Below are positions 48,565-58,134 of a stretch of 64,000 nt of DNA, one piece after another; position 1 is the stretch's first letter, and the number at the start of each line of letters is the position of its first letter. The notes beneath the pieces are model-generated. The model saw nothing but the letters and a program-made list of their open reading frames with translations, was not told where the DNA came from and did not search any database. The stretch is from contig CAMKQH010000006.1 of the NCBI GenBank assembly GCA_946414885.1, forward strand, positions 62,001 through 126,000, written 5' to 3'. Source of the DNA: an uncultured Lachnospiraceae bacterium (lineage in GTDB: Bacteria > Bacillota > Clostridia > Lachnospirales > Lachnospiraceae). A program made the position numbers and the translations under genes.

Positions 48565-50871
48565 ATGTCAATGCAATTATTGACGCTGTTACAATTACTA
48601 TACATTCTGGTCTTGTACATAGGGGTTGTGATCCTGATCCCTGCGGCAGTGTTTCATTCCAAATTTGAAGATCATCCTTTTTACGTAAGATATATGGCAT
48701 ATACGTGCATTGGTAATTTCTTCCTGATGAATTTGGTTTTTGTGCTGCAGCTTCTGAAGATCTCAAACAGGACCACGCTGATCCTTGGCGTTATCATTCC
48801 GGCGCTTCTCGGGATCGCGGCCTTCCATTGGCAGGAGTGGGTGAAGGCAACTCTCGTGACGGCGGGTGAAACTACGCACAACGTCATGGTGAATACCATG
48901 GGTTTCCGTCTTTTCTTTGTCCGCATCTTCCAAAACGTTGGACAGGCTTTTACCACGACGGTCAAGGCCATTGCGGAAAACCTGATCAACCGTTGGTTTG
49001 ACTGGATCGGAACGATCGTCATCATCGCGGTCATATGCTGGCAGTATGGCGGACATCTATTCGAAGTGTTTGGATACACGACCTCTGACATGTTGGTGCA
49101 CAACCAGTGGATCAACGCCATGGGAAACAATGACATCTTTACTTCAGGCGTTTATCCTTACGGATTTCACTGCATCATTTATTTCTTCCATGCAGTGTTT
49201 GGCATTAAGACTTACGTGCTTCTCCGGCTGTTTTCTTTGGTACAGACGCTGTTGATCCACATGACGCTGTTGTTCCTGCTTCGTCTTGTCTGCAAAACGG
49301 AATCCGCAGCCTACGTTGCTACCGGATTTTTCCTGCTTTTGAACATTTGGGGCGAGAACGCGTACGTCAGATATTACAGTACGTTGCCCCAGGAATACGG
49401 CATGATCTTTATTTTGCCGGCCATTTTCTTCCTGATCCTGTTCTTCCGGGGTCGCGAGGAGGAAGAGGGCACCAAGGGGATCAAGGTTGAAAGCACGAGA
49501 ATGCTTAGACTCTTTTCCATCTGCGTCAGCATGACGCTGGCCGTGCATTTTTACGACACCATCGCATTGGGAATCCTTTGCGTGGCCATTGGCCTTGCTT
49601 TCTGCAGGGTGGTGTTTAAGAAGGAGAATATTGGCAGGATCATTTATGCCGGCGCGATCGGCCTTGTCATTGCCATTCTTCCCATGCTGATCGCTTACGT
49701 TGGCGGAACGCCCATGCAGGGTTCACTTAGATGGGGCATCAACGTCATAGAGGACAGGGGATATCAGGATGACCAGATCGACGTCATGCCGGACCAGAGC
49801 AGACTTTATGATGACAAGGGGCTTTGGGAACAGGCCGGAGCCGATTTTAGAAAACAGATCACAAACGTTGCGGCAGCAGTTACGGCAACGATCAATGACG
49901 CAGGACAGGGTACTTCAAAGGCAGGCGTTAAGATCGCCGGGAGCATTTTTCATACCATGCAGGCGTATCTTGCGGGGTACGTGTTTATCAGCAAACACTC
50001 TTCCTTTGGCGTGATCACGCTGATCCTGATCGTGGCCGGCATCGTTCTGGGAGTGATCACCTTGTTCAGGGATGAAAAAGAGCAGGGCAGAATGTTGCTT
50101 GCAGCTTCCGTCAACATGATTTTCTTCTCCCTCCTTTTGGTGGCAAGGGAATTGCACCTGCCGGTGCTGATGGATAAAAACCGTACGTCCATTTACGTCG
50201 CGTTTTTCCTTATCATCTTGCTGGGAATGATCATGGATTTCTTTATCGACTTGGGAATAGGTCTGATGGAAGGTGACATCCTTAAAAAGGTATCACCGGC
50301 GATCTTTGCAGTCGTATGCTTCGTGTTCCTTGGACTGGCAGGATGGGTCCGCCAGCCGGCGAAGATCGAAGCCTTCCAGAAAAACGGCGCGGTGATCTGT
50401 CTGACGAACATTTTGCGGGACAACGAACCGAAGACGTTCAACATTATCTCCGCAAACGACGAGATCCGCATGGCGGAGGAATATGGTTATCACTACGAGG
50501 CACACGAGCTTCTTTTGCAGAACATGGGCTTTAACGTAAACAATTATCTTGTTGTTCCTTCGTCAAGGGTTTACGTGTTCATAGAGAAGATTCCCGGGGA
50601 CTACGATGCTCCTTATGAGGGAAGCGGACGTCCTCTTTCGAGGGAGAGCGCGTCAAAGCCGCTGCCCTTTGGATCGGGCATTGACGTGTATAAGGGTGAG
50701 AACCGTCACGTTGTCATGTCGAAGCTCTATTACTGGGCGCAGATCTTTGCCAGCATGTACGAGAACGAAATCTCCGTGTATTACGAGGATGATGAATTTG
50801 TATGCTATGAGATCAGACAGAGCGTGGACAGGCCTTTTGACATGTCATTTGATTACGGATATAACAATTAA
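48565..50871 (+). CDS. Large multi-pass membrane protein of the Pel-like operon, unrecognised
   Basis: A 768-residue protein with about 12 or more hydrophobic segments, two extended outside loops, and a C-terminal soluble part of about 180 residues (from AKIEAFQKNGAVICLTNILR). An early loop carries HNQWINAMGNNDIFTSGVYP, and a membrane-edge motif reads AVHFYDTIALGILC. The general form, many helices with Asp/Glu/His-rich first loops and a soluble C-terminal part, resembles GT-C type glycosyltransferases, but I do not recognise a family. It starts at ATG with AGAGGAG upstream, 15 bases after the PelE-like gene. It has no counterpart in the classical pelABCDEFG cluster and may be a specific part of this variant. 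Confidence 0.8.
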   Translation: MSMQLLTLLQLLYILVLYIGVVILIPAAVFHSKFEDHPFYVRYMAYTCIGNFFLMNLVFVLQLLKISNRTTLILGVIIPALLGIAAFHWQEWVKATLVTAGETTHNVMVNTMGFRLFFVRIFQNVGQAFTTTVKAIAENLINRWFDWIGTIVIIAVICWQYGGHLFEVFGYTTSDMLVHNQWINAMGNNDIFTSGVYPYGFHCIIYFFHAVFGIKTYVLLRLFSLVQTLLIHMTLLFLLRLVCKTESAAYVATGFFLLLNIWGENAYVRYYSTLPQEYGMIFILPAIFFLILFFRGREEEEGTKGIKVESTRMLRLFSICVSMTLAVHFYDTIALGILCVAIGLAFCRVVFKKENIGRIIYAGAIGLVIAILPMLIAYVGGTPMQGSLRWGINVIEDRGYQDDQIDVMPDQSRLYDDKGLWEQAGADFRKQITNVAAAVTATINDAGQGTSKAGVKIAGSIFHTMQAYLAGYVFISKHSSFGVITLILIVAGIVLGVITLFRDEKEQGRMLLAASVNMIFFSLLLVARELHLPVLMDKNRTSIYVAFFLIILLGMIMDFFIDLGIGLMEGDILKKVSPAIFAVVCFVFLGLAGWVRQPAKIEAFQKNGAVICLTNILRDNEPKTFNIISANDEIRMAEEYGYHYEAHELLLQNMGFNVNNYLVVPSSRVYVFIEKIPGDYDAPYEGSGRPLSRESASKPLPFGSGIDVYKGENRHVVMSKLYYWAQIFASMYENEISVYYEDDEFVCYEIRQSVDRPFDMSFDYGYNN

Positions 50872-50898
50872 GTTGTTTCATCACGGAAGGAAAAGGAA

Positions 50899-52749
50899 AT
50901 GGTATCCAGAAGAAATTTTTATACAATTCTCACCCTGCTTTTGATCATGATCTTCATGTTCATGTTTTCGGGCGTGATCAAGCAGGAATTAAATGAATAC
51001 GGTACCAATTCTTATGCGGAAGTGGAAGCGGATGAAAAGGCACTGAAGGAAGAGAGCAACGCTCTCAGCGAAAAGCTGGCCGTAAAGAACGGCGTTCGCG
51101 CGGATACGACGGCATATACCGCTGAGCTGGAGACGGGAGACTGGGAGAAGAGAGTCCTCTTTGTCACAAGGGATCCGTCGAATGAGGTTTCAAAGGTGGT
51201 TACTTCCTGGTGCAACTACATGAAGCGCCCTATGATCCGGAGCACTACCTTGACGGACCTGGATCTGGATCAGATTTCCAGACTTCCTGAGGTCATCATC
51301 TTAGACGGCGAGGCCATGGAGTGGACTCAGGAGACGGATGCGGCGCTTAGATTGGCACACGGCGGTGCCTGCGTGATCTTTGCCCGCATGCCAAGCGCAG
51401 AGGAAATGCGAAATAACCAGAGACTTCGCGAGATGATGGGAATCAAGACCGTCTCCCGCGAGGATCAGCACGTGGACGGATACAGACTGTTCCCCGGATT
51501 CCTTTTGGGAACGGAGGAAGAATACGTGGAAGGCCCCGGCAAGGAAGGCTGCCAGGATCTGGATCTGATGATCCCCTGGTACGTGACGGGAGAGGGCTCC
51601 AAAACCTACGTCATGGGCGTGGTGAAGGATGGTTCCAAGGAAAGCGAAGAGCTGCCCTCCATCGTCTGGAGACATGCCTTTGGATACGGTAAGGTCTTTT
51701 GCATCGGCGGTGATTTCATGACGAAGGAAACGGGAATCGGTTTCCTGACGGCATGCCTTGGGGAAAAAGATTCTTATGACGTTTATCCCGTGATCAACGC
51801 ACAGAACCTTGTGCTTGCCAATTATGGCGGCGTTTCGAACGAGAACGCCGAGACGCTAAACCGTTTGTATGACCAGAAGCAGATCCCCTTGTTCCGCGAC
51901 GTGGTCTGGCCCTCCATCATTTCCATGACGGAGCGTTCCGGAAACAAGCTTTCCCTGATGGTTTCTCCCCAGATGGATTATTCCGATGACGTGGAGCCGG
52001 AGGAAGGATTGCTCATTTATTACTTGAAGCTTTTGAATGAAGGTTATGGCGAAGCCGGCCTGTCCACGAAGCAGTTCTCATCGGTTTCCATCCGCGAAAA
52101 GCTTGGGAAGGACAGGGTTTACTGGGAGAAGGAAGCTGGCGAATACAGCCTGAGATCCCTGTATTTACACGACTTTACAAAATATGACGAGGCAAAGCAG
52201 TACGTGCCGGATTTGAGAACCATCGTGACGGATGCAACTGACGGCGAGCCGGTGTTTTACGTGGATGACAACGTAACCTGTCAGGAAACCACAAATCTGC
52301 TCATGACCCACAGGTTTTCCGAGGATATCAAGATGAAGGCCTTTGAGACGGCGCTTGGTTTCTCCAACGTGGTGATGGACATGTCCCTTGTATCCCATCC
52401 GCAGGGCGATGAAGACTACGCAAGCTTTTCCAGACAGACGGCAAGTAATTTCCTTACGTACTGGAAGCCCTATGCCGGATTTGACAAGACGACGCTTTCT
52501 GAGAGCGACCTGCGCATCCGCAGATTCTTCGCTCTGGATTACAGCGATCACAAGCAAGACAATGAGATCTCGCTTCACGTAGACGGGTTTGACGGCCAGG
52601 CATTCTTCATCCTGAAACTGAATCAGGGTGAGATCGATGAGGTGACGGGAGCGGAGGTTACGAACTTAAAGAATGGCTTTTTCCTGCTTGACGTTTCCCA
52701 GGAGGACGTCAAGATCAAGGTGCGTGAGAGACGCCTGTTTTATTATTGA
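50899..52749 (+). CDS. DUF2194-type extracellular protein, possible PelA counterpart
   Basis: A 616-residue protein with one N-terminal membrane anchor (FYTILTLLLIMIFMFMF) and a large outside part. A first domain (about 80-300) is amidotransferase-like in pattern (KRVLFVTRDPSNEVSKVV, YGKVFCIGGDFMTKETGIGF). The second half is compatible with a carbohydrate hydrolase or deacetylase-like fold (SLMVSPQMDYSDDVEPEEGL). This layout agrees with DUF2194 proteins of Gram-positive exopolysaccharide clusters, which stand where PelA (hydrolase/deacetylase) stands in other Pel clusters. I cannot point out a catalytic metal triad. It is tightly placed before pelF (23-base gap). Confidence 0.75.
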   Translation: MVSRRNFYTILTLLLIMIFMFMFSGVIKQELNEYGTNSYAEVEADEKALKEESNALSEKLAVKNGVRADTTAYTAELETGDWEKRVLFVTRDPSNEVSKVVTSWCNYMKRPMIRSTTLTDLDLDQISRLPEVIILDGEAMEWTQETDAALRLAHGGACVIFARMPSAEEMRNNQRLREMMGIKTVSREDQHVDGYRLFPGFLLGTEEEYVEGPGKEGCQDLDLMIPWYVTGEGSKTYVMGVVKDGSKESEELPSIVWRHAFGYGKVFCIGGDFMTKETGIGFLTACLGEKDSYDVYPVINAQNLVLANYGGVSNENAETLNRLYDQKQIPLFRDVVWPSIISMTERSGNKLSLMVSPQMDYSDDVEPEEGLLIYYLKLLNEGYGEAGLSTKQFSSVSIREKLGKDRVYWEKEAGEYSLRSLYLHDFTKYDEAKQYVPDLRTIVTDATDGEPVFYVDDNVTCQETTNLLMTHRFSEDIKMKAFETALGFSNVVMDMSLVSHPQGDEDYASFSRQTASNFLTYWKPYAGFDKTTLSESDLRIRRFFALDYSDHKQDNEISLHVDGFDGQAFFILKLNQGEIDEVTGAEVTNLKNGFFLLDVSQEDVKIKVRERRLFYY

Positions 52750-52772
52750 TAACCGTTGGGAATGGAGACAAT

Positions 52773-54197
52773 ATGAAGATTTGTATCGTTGCTGAAGGCT
52801 GCTACCCCTACGTGGTGGGCGGCGTATCCAGTTGGATCCATAGTTTGATCAAGGCTTTTCCCGAGCATGAGTTTGTGGTGCTTGCCATTTTGGCGAACCG
52901 CTCTTTTCGCGGGAAGTTTGCCTATGAGCTTCCGGAGAACCTTAGCCAGGTGCATGAGGTGTATCTGGAGGATTATGACTGGTGCAGTAAGAAGACGGAC
53001 AGAAAACGCAGAAAACAATTGAGCAATGAGGAATATGAGGCAGTTTTGAGCCTTTTGATCAACCAGAACGTGAAGTGGAGCGTCTTGTTCAACCTGTTCC
53101 AAAAGAGGGAATTCTCACTGAATGAATTCCTGATGGGGCCGGAGTTCCTTAGGGCCGTGCGGGAATGCTATCAGATCAACTACCCGGAGGCAGTATTTTC
53201 GGATTTCCTGTGGACGATGAGATCCATTTACCTGCCGCTGTTCCTGGCACTGAGCACGGAGATCCCGAAGGCAGACCTGTATCACTGCGTTGCCACGGGT
53301 TATGCGGGCGTTCTCGGCGCCATGGCAAAGGAAAAATACGGTTGCGGGCTCCTGATTTCGGAACACGGCATCTACACCCGTGAGCGTGAGGAGGAACTGA
53401 TCCGCGCAAAATGGGTTGCGGGAATTTATAAAAACGTTTGGATCGATCAGTTCAAGAAGATGTCAAGACTGGCTTACTCCAGCGCAGATCTTGTGACCAG
53501 TCTGTATGAACACGCGAGAAAGCTCCAGATCGAGCTGGGATGTAATGAAGAAATCACGATGGTTACGCCCAACGGCATCGACGAAAACCGTTTTGCGGCA
53601 CCTTCGGGAGAGAGGGTTGCCGTTGAAGGCATGGTTCACGTGGGCGCCGTCCTGCGCGTTACGCCCATCAAGGACGTAAAGACGATGATACGCGCCTTTG
53701 CCTTTGCCAAGGAGCGCGTCCCCAACCTAAAGCTTTGGGTCATGGGACCGACGGAAGAGGATGAGAAATACGCAACCGAGTGTTACGAACTGGTAGAAAC
53801 CATGGGTGTACAGGACGTGGCGTTCACGGGAAGGGTTGACGTTACGAAATACTTATGGCAGATGGACTTTACGATCCTCACCAGCATCAGTGAGGGACAG
53901 CCTCTCACGATCCTGGAGTCCTATGCGGCGCACAAGCCCGTGATCGCAACGGACGTTGGTAACTGCCGGGGCCTTATCTTTGGCGAGGATGACGGAATCG
54001 GACCTGCCGGCATCCTGACCCACGTCATGAACGTGGAGGAGATCACGGCGGCCATGGTAGAGCTTGCAACCAATCTGCAAAAGAGACTTGAGCTCGGTGA
54101 AAACGGGTACCGCAGAATGATGGGACGCTACAAGCTGACGGACATGCAGGGTACCTACCGGAATATCTACAATTACTTCGATCAGCAAACGAAATAA
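52773..54197 (+). CDS. pelF: PelF-type GT4 glycosyltransferase
   Basis: A 474-residue cytoplasmic glycosyltransferase. The start CIVAEGCYPYVVGGVSSWIH is the PelF signature, followed by a long N-terminal domain with LISEHGIYTREREEELI, TPNGIDENRF, HVGAVLRVTPIKDVKTMIRA and SISEGQPLTILESYAAHKPV (donor-binding Glu motif). PelF polymerises UDP-activated N-acetylhexosamine to Pel polysaccharide. ATG 52773 has GGAGA upstream; the preceding in-frame ATA/GTG codons are unlikely starts. It is followed by pelG and preceded by membrane parts of the same complex. Confidence 0.92.
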   Translation: MKICIVAEGCYPYVVGGVSSWIHSLIKAFPEHEFVVLAILANRSFRGKFAYELPENLSQVHEVYLEDYDWCSKKTDRKRRKQLSNEEYEAVLSLLINQNVKWSVLFNLFQKREFSLNEFLMGPEFLRAVRECYQINYPEAVFSDFLWTMRSIYLPLFLALSTEIPKADLYHCVATGYAGVLGAMAKEKYGCGLLISEHGIYTREREEELIRAKWVAGIYKNVWIDQFKKMSRLAYSSADLVTSLYEHARKLQIELGCNEEITMVTPNGIDENRFAAPSGERVAVEGMVHVGAVLRVTPIKDVKTMIRAFAFAKERVPNLKLWVMGPTEEDEKYATECYELVETMGVQDVAFTGRVDVTKYLWQMDFTILTSISEGQPLTILESYAAHKPVIATDVGNCRGLIFGEDDGIGPAGILTHVMNVEEITAAMVELATNLQKRLELGENGYRRMMGRYKLTDMQGTYRNIYNYFDQQTK

Positions 54198-54240
54198 GCG
54201 CCTGCGGCGGGGATGCTGATTACCTGGAAAGGAAAAGAGA

Positions 54241-55722
54241 ATGGCTGGAATAGGCATTAAGCTCAATAAAATATTTGGCAAGGAGACCGTTACCACGAAC
54301 CTGATCGGTTTCGGATACAGTACCATGGTGACGGTGGCCCCCATGTTTGTGGTCATAGGCAACATTTTGCTGATGAGCTACTTTTTGCGATATGACGTGA
54401 CGGGATACAAAGGCAGAAACCTGTTTGCCGCAACGATCCTGTACATTTTCATCTTTTCGCTTTTGGCGGCAGCTCCCTATAACGCAGTCATTTCCAGGTA
54501 TTTGTCCGACGTGATCTATGACGAGACCTACGACGACATCCTGCCTTGCTATTACACGGGTCTTGCCGTCACCATTCTGACGGCCTGCCTCATGGGCATT
54601 CCCTTCAGCATTTGGGAGTGCGTGGTGGGAAAGGTGGCTTTGTACTACGTATTTACGGGGTTTTGCGGGTATATCGCGTTGGTGCTGGTCTTTTACTCCA
54701 TGCTATACCTTTCCATCTGTAAGGATTATTCAAAGATTTCCATCTTTTTCTTCTGTGGGATGTTGGCGGCATTTCTTTTGTCGTTCCTGTTTGTCAAGGG
54801 CTTTCACTTTGAAGTGTCCTACGGCATGCTGCTTGCCCTGACCATCGGCTTTGCGCTGACTGCAATCATGGAGCTGGCTACCATACGCCGCTACTTCCAC
54901 AGGAACAACAACAGCTACAAGAAGGTACTGGGATATTTCAAACGCTATTGGAAGCTGATCGTGATCAACTTCTGTTATACGCTGGGTCTGTACGTCCACA
55001 ATTTCGTATTCTGGCACACGGAGCTTCGCATGGTGGTTGCCAACAGCTTTGTCATGGCTCCCGTATATGACGTGGCCACCTGTATCGCCATGTTTACGAA
55101 CATTTCCGCGACGGTGATCTTTATCGCCAGGATCGAGATGCATTTCCATGACCGCTACAAAGCCTATTCCGAGGCCGTGACCGGCGGACGGTGGATGGAC
55201 GTGCAAAACACGAAAAACCGCATGTTCCGGCAGCTTTCCTCGGAGCTGATGAACCTTGTACGGTTGCAGTTCATCATTTCCGTGGTGATCTTCCTGCTCA
55301 TGCTGATCTTCTTGCCGAGGTTTGGATTTGCGGGACTTGTGCTTCAAATCTATCCTTCCCTGGCAGCAGGTTACTTTATCTTGTTTATCATGTATTCTGA
55401 GATCATACTTCTTTACTACTATAACGATCTGGACGGGGCAGTGATCACGTCGGCGGTATTCTGCCTGGTCACGTTCCTCGTTAGCATTTTTGCAACGCGC
55501 CTTACCCCCATCTGGTATGGGCTTGGGGTGATCGTTGGAAGCCTTACGGGCTTTGTTATCGCCTACCTGAGACTTCGGTGGGTGGAAAAGCATCTGGACG
55601 AGCACATTTTCTGCCGGGGAACGTTATTCCCGACAAAGCTTTCCAAGAAACCTTCCACGCTGGTTTATGACCGCAGAAACCCCAACGTAAACGGGGGCGT
55701 GGATGAGAAAATGATGAGCTAG
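54241..55722 (+). CDS. pelG: PelG exopolysaccharide exporter
   Basis: A 493-residue membrane protein with about 12 helices of the MATE/MOP flippase type. Family features: MAGIGIKLNKIFGKETVTTN, GFGYSTMVTVAPMFVVIGNI, ISRYLSDVIYDE, ELRMVVANSFVMAPVYDVAT and ARIEMHFHDRYKAY. The C-terminal tail is hydrophilic. PelG forms the inner-membrane channel that moves the growing Pel polymer together with PelD, PelE and PelF. ATG after GGAAAGGAAAAGAG. The presence of both PelF and PelG next to a PelD-like protein makes the Pel-type assignment firm. Confidence 0.93.
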   Translation: MAGIGIKLNKIFGKETVTTNLIGFGYSTMVTVAPMFVVIGNILLMSYFLRYDVTGYKGRNLFAATILYIFIFSLLAAAPYNAVISRYLSDVIYDETYDDILPCYYTGLAVTILTACLMGIPFSIWECVVGKVALYYVFTGFCGYIALVLVFYSMLYLSICKDYSKISIFFFCGMLAAFLLSFLFVKGFHFEVSYGMLLALTIGFALTAIMELATIRRYFHRNNNSYKKVLGYFKRYWKLIVINFCYTLGLYVHNFVFWHTELRMVVANSFVMAPVYDVATCIAMFTNISATVIFIARIEMHFHDRYKAYSEAVTGGRWMDVQNTKNRMFRQLSSELMNLVRLQFIISVVIFLLMLIFLPRFGFAGLVLQIYPSLAAGYFILFIMYSEIILLYYYNDLDGAVITSAVFCLVTFLVSIFATRLTPIWYGLGVIVGSLTGFVIAYLRLRWVEKHLDEHIFCRGTLFPTKLSKKPSTLVYDRRNPNVNGGVDEKMMS

Positions 55723-55747
55723 TACGCATTGAGAGGTGATACTTCAG

Positions 55748-56140
55748 ATGAAATGGTTTGACGCGATCGTGGACGTATGGTTTTATCTTGGACTCGTAAT
55801 GGTGGGCGTTTCAACGCTTATGTTCGTCATTGCGTTTTTGAGGTATGCCCGGAAGAAAATGAGCGACGGATTTATGTTGATCTGGTTTGTGATCTCCATA
55901 ATCGTCCTTGTGCTGGGCATCGTCCTGATCGTTAACGGATACAGCTCCGGGCTGGTCGTGGCCGTGCTTTCCACGGTCTGCGCGCTCTTACTGATCTTGA
56001 TCTTCGTCGTCAGCAGTATGGTTTCCGAACTGATGATGAAGGTGAGGGAGCTGGCCATGCAGGTTGCACTTTTGAACCAGGAAAATGACAGTATGTTACA
56101 ACAGATCAACAAACTGAAGGAGTCGGAGAAAGATGCCTAA
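55748..56140 (+). CDS. DUF2304-type small membrane protein
   Basis: A 130-residue protein with three hydrophobic helices (GLVMVGVSTLMFVIAFLRYA, FMLIWFVISIIVLVLGIVLI, LVVAVLSTVCALLLILIFVV) and a coiled-coil C-terminal end (MQVALLNQENDSMLQQINKL). It resembles DUF2304 proteins, which commonly accompany polyprenyl-phosphate GT2 glycosyltransferases; such a GT2 is encoded two genes downstream. ATG 55748 follows GAGAGGT. It overlaps the next GT4 gene by 8 bases, so they are translated together. Role unknown; a helper for the GT2 is a reasonable guess. Confidence 0.75.
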   Translation: MKWFDAIVDVWFYLGLVMVGVSTLMFVIAFLRYARKKMSDGFMLIWFVISIIVLVLGIVLIVNGYSSGLVVAVLSTVCALLLILIFVVSSMVSELMMKVRELAMQVALLNQENDSMLQQINKLKESEKDA

Positions 56141-57347
56141 AAACATCTTGTTTGTGATCAATACTTTGAGCAGGGCCGGCGCGGAGACTGCGTTACTTGA
56201 GCTTCTCCCCTGTTTCTTTGGCCCTGAGTGGAAAGTGGACTTATACGTGATCCTGGAACAGGGAGAGCTTGTGGATCTTGTTCCGAGACACGTTACGCTT
56301 CTAAACAAACGCTTTTCCAAGGAATCCGTCCTGACGGGGCGCGGGCGCGTGCGGATGTTTTTCACGGTCTGCCGGGCGCTCATCAGCAGGGGAACCATGT
56401 TTCGACTGTTCCCGTATCTTGTCTCTAGCGCGTTCCGCATGCTGAGACGGGGAGGATTGAAGGTGGATAAGCTTTGTTGGCGTGTCCTCTCGGACGGTGC
56501 GCCGAGGTTTTCCAAGGAGTATGATCTGGCCGTTGCCTACATTGAGGGCGGCTCCTCGTATTACGTTGCAGATCACGTAAATGCGAAGAAGAAGGCAGCA
56601 TTCATTCACGTGGACTATGGAATGTCCGGATATGACAGAAAGCTGGACAAGGATTGCTTTTTGAAGATGGATCACGTGTTCCCAATCTCGGAGGAGACGC
56701 AAAAAAGCTTTTTGGAAGCGTATCCAGAATGTGAGGGAAAGACTTCCACGTTCCACAATATTGTCAATCAGGAAGTCATCCGCGAGAAGGCAATGCTTCC
56801 GGGGGGATTCACCGATGAGTATGACGGTGCCAGGATCCTTACGGTGGCAAGGCTGACAAAGCAAAAAGCATTTCCGACGGCCATTGACGCCATGAAGCTC
56901 CTAAAGGACGCAGGCGTGAAGGCGAGATGGTACGTGCTTGGGGAGGGCGACGAGCGAGGACGACTGGAGCAAAAGATCCGCCAGCTCGGTCTGGAGAAGG
57001 AGTTTATTTTGTTGGGCGCGGTAGGGAATCCTTATCCGTATTACGTTCAGGCTGACCTTTACGTGCATGCTACGGCTTATGAGGGGAAGAGCATTGCGAT
57101 TCAAGAGGCGCAAACCCTTGCCTGTCCCATCATAACGTCCGATATAATAAGTAACAGACAACAGGTGGAGGACGGGGTGGACGGCCTCGTCATCGCACAA
57201 AAGCCAGAGGCGCTTGCAAAGGCCATTCAGGAGCTCCTGAATGATCATGAGAAGGCAAGACGCCTTGGGGAGAATGCGGCAAAACGCAAGTTCTCCTACG
57301 AAAAAGATTTGGAAGGACTATTTAGTTTAACGTCATCGAGGGAATAA
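56133..57347 (+). CDS. Glycosyltransferase family 4
   Basis: A 404-residue GT-B enzyme. The acceptor half begins ILFVINTLSRAGAETALLEL; the donor half has GARILTVARLTKQKAFPTAI, WYVLGEGDERGRLEQKI and YVHATAYEGKSIAIQEAQTL, the E-x7-E sugar nucleotide motif, then ADLYVHA and CPIITSD. It most likely adds a sugar to a lipid-linked acceptor at the inner membrane face. Acceptor and sugar cannot be deduced. It is in the second half of the polysaccharide region and overlaps the DUF2304 gene. Confidence 0.9.
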   Translation: MPKNILFVINTLSRAGAETALLELLPCFFGPEWKVDLYVILEQGELVDLVPRHVTLLNKRFSKESVLTGRGRVRMFFTVCRALISRGTMFRLFPYLVSSAFRMLRRGGLKVDKLCWRVLSDGAPRFSKEYDLAVAYIEGGSSYYVADHVNAKKKAAFIHVDYGMSGYDRKLDKDCFLKMDHVFPISEETQKSFLEAYPECEGKTSTFHNIVNQEVIREKAMLPGGFTDEYDGARILTVARLTKQKAFPTAIDAMKLLKDAGVKARWYVLGEGDERGRLEQKIRQLGLEKEFILLGAVGNPYPYYVQADLYVHATAYEGKSIAIQEAQTLACPIITSDIISNRQQVEDGVDGLVIAQKPEALAKAIQELLNDHEKARRLGENAAKRKFSYEKDLEGLFSLTSSRE

Positions 57348-57348
57348 A

Positions 57349-58134
57349 ATGCAGAATTCAAAGCCTAAGGACTTGCTAATCATTATACCGGCGTATAATG
57401 AAGAGCAAAACATACTGGCTGTGTTGAAGGAGTTAAAGACGCCCGAGATCATGGACATTGCGGACGTATTAGTCATTAATGACGCATCCTCCGACGCAAC
57501 AAACAGAATAGTGAAAAACGCGGGATTTACGCTGATCTCCAATATCTTTAACCTGGGATACGGGAGCACGATCCAGCTTGGCTATAAATATGCCATACGG
57601 CGAAAGTACAAGTACGTGATCCAGATGGACGCGGACGGACAGCATGATGCCTGTAACGTGGTGAAGCTGTATGACAGACTGAAGACGCCGAACCGGGAGG
57701 GAAAGTACCCGGACATCGTATTGGGGTCGCGCTTTATGGACGGAAGCAGTGAATTTGAAGTTTCCGCCGCAAAGCAGTTTGCGTTTATGATTTTTCGTTT
57801 TTTGATCAAGTTGTTCACGGGAAGAAGGATTGCAGATCCGACCACGGGCCTGCAGGGTCTCAGCAACCGTGCCGTGTTGTATTACTCAAAGTACGGCCGG
57901 TTTGATGACCGTTACCCGGACGCCAACATGATCATTTTGATGCTTCTCGTGGGATACCGCGTAGAAGAGATGCCTGCGGTCATGCACAATCGCGTTGGCG
58001 GGGAAAGCATGCATTCCGGCTTTAAGCCGATCGTTTACATGATACGGATGATCTTTTCCATTTTGGCCATTGTGTTCCGCATCAAGATCTTGCAAAAGAA
58101 AGCAGGAGAGAAGAGGGATGTTATCTTTTATTAA
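57349..58134 (+). CDS. GT2 glycosyltransferase, polyprenyl-phosphate sugar synthase type
   Basis: A 261-residue GT-A enzyme. LLIIIPAYNEEQNILAVLKE opens the fold, DVLVINDASSDATNRIV holds the nucleotide-binding Asp, QMDADGQHDACNVVKL is the DxD region, and IVLGSRFMDGSSEFEVS and DPTTGLQGLSNRAV follow, as in DPM1-like enzymes. These make polyprenyl-phosphate sugars that are used outside the membrane. Together with the DUF2304 protein nearby it may form a lipid-sugar donor module. Its last 17 bases overlap the next gene. Confidence 0.88.
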   Translation: MQNSKPKDLLIIIPAYNEEQNILAVLKELKTPEIMDIADVLVINDASSDATNRIVKNAGFTLISNIFNLGYGSTIQLGYKYAIRRKYKYVIQMDADGQHDACNVVKLYDRLKTPNREGKYPDIVLGSRFMDGSSEFEVSAAKQFAFMIFRFLIKLFTGRRIADPTTGLQGLSNRAVLYYSKYGRFDDRYPDANMIILMLLVGYRVEEMPAVMHNRVGGESMHSGFKPIVYMIRMIFSILAIVFRIKILQKKAGEKRDVIFY

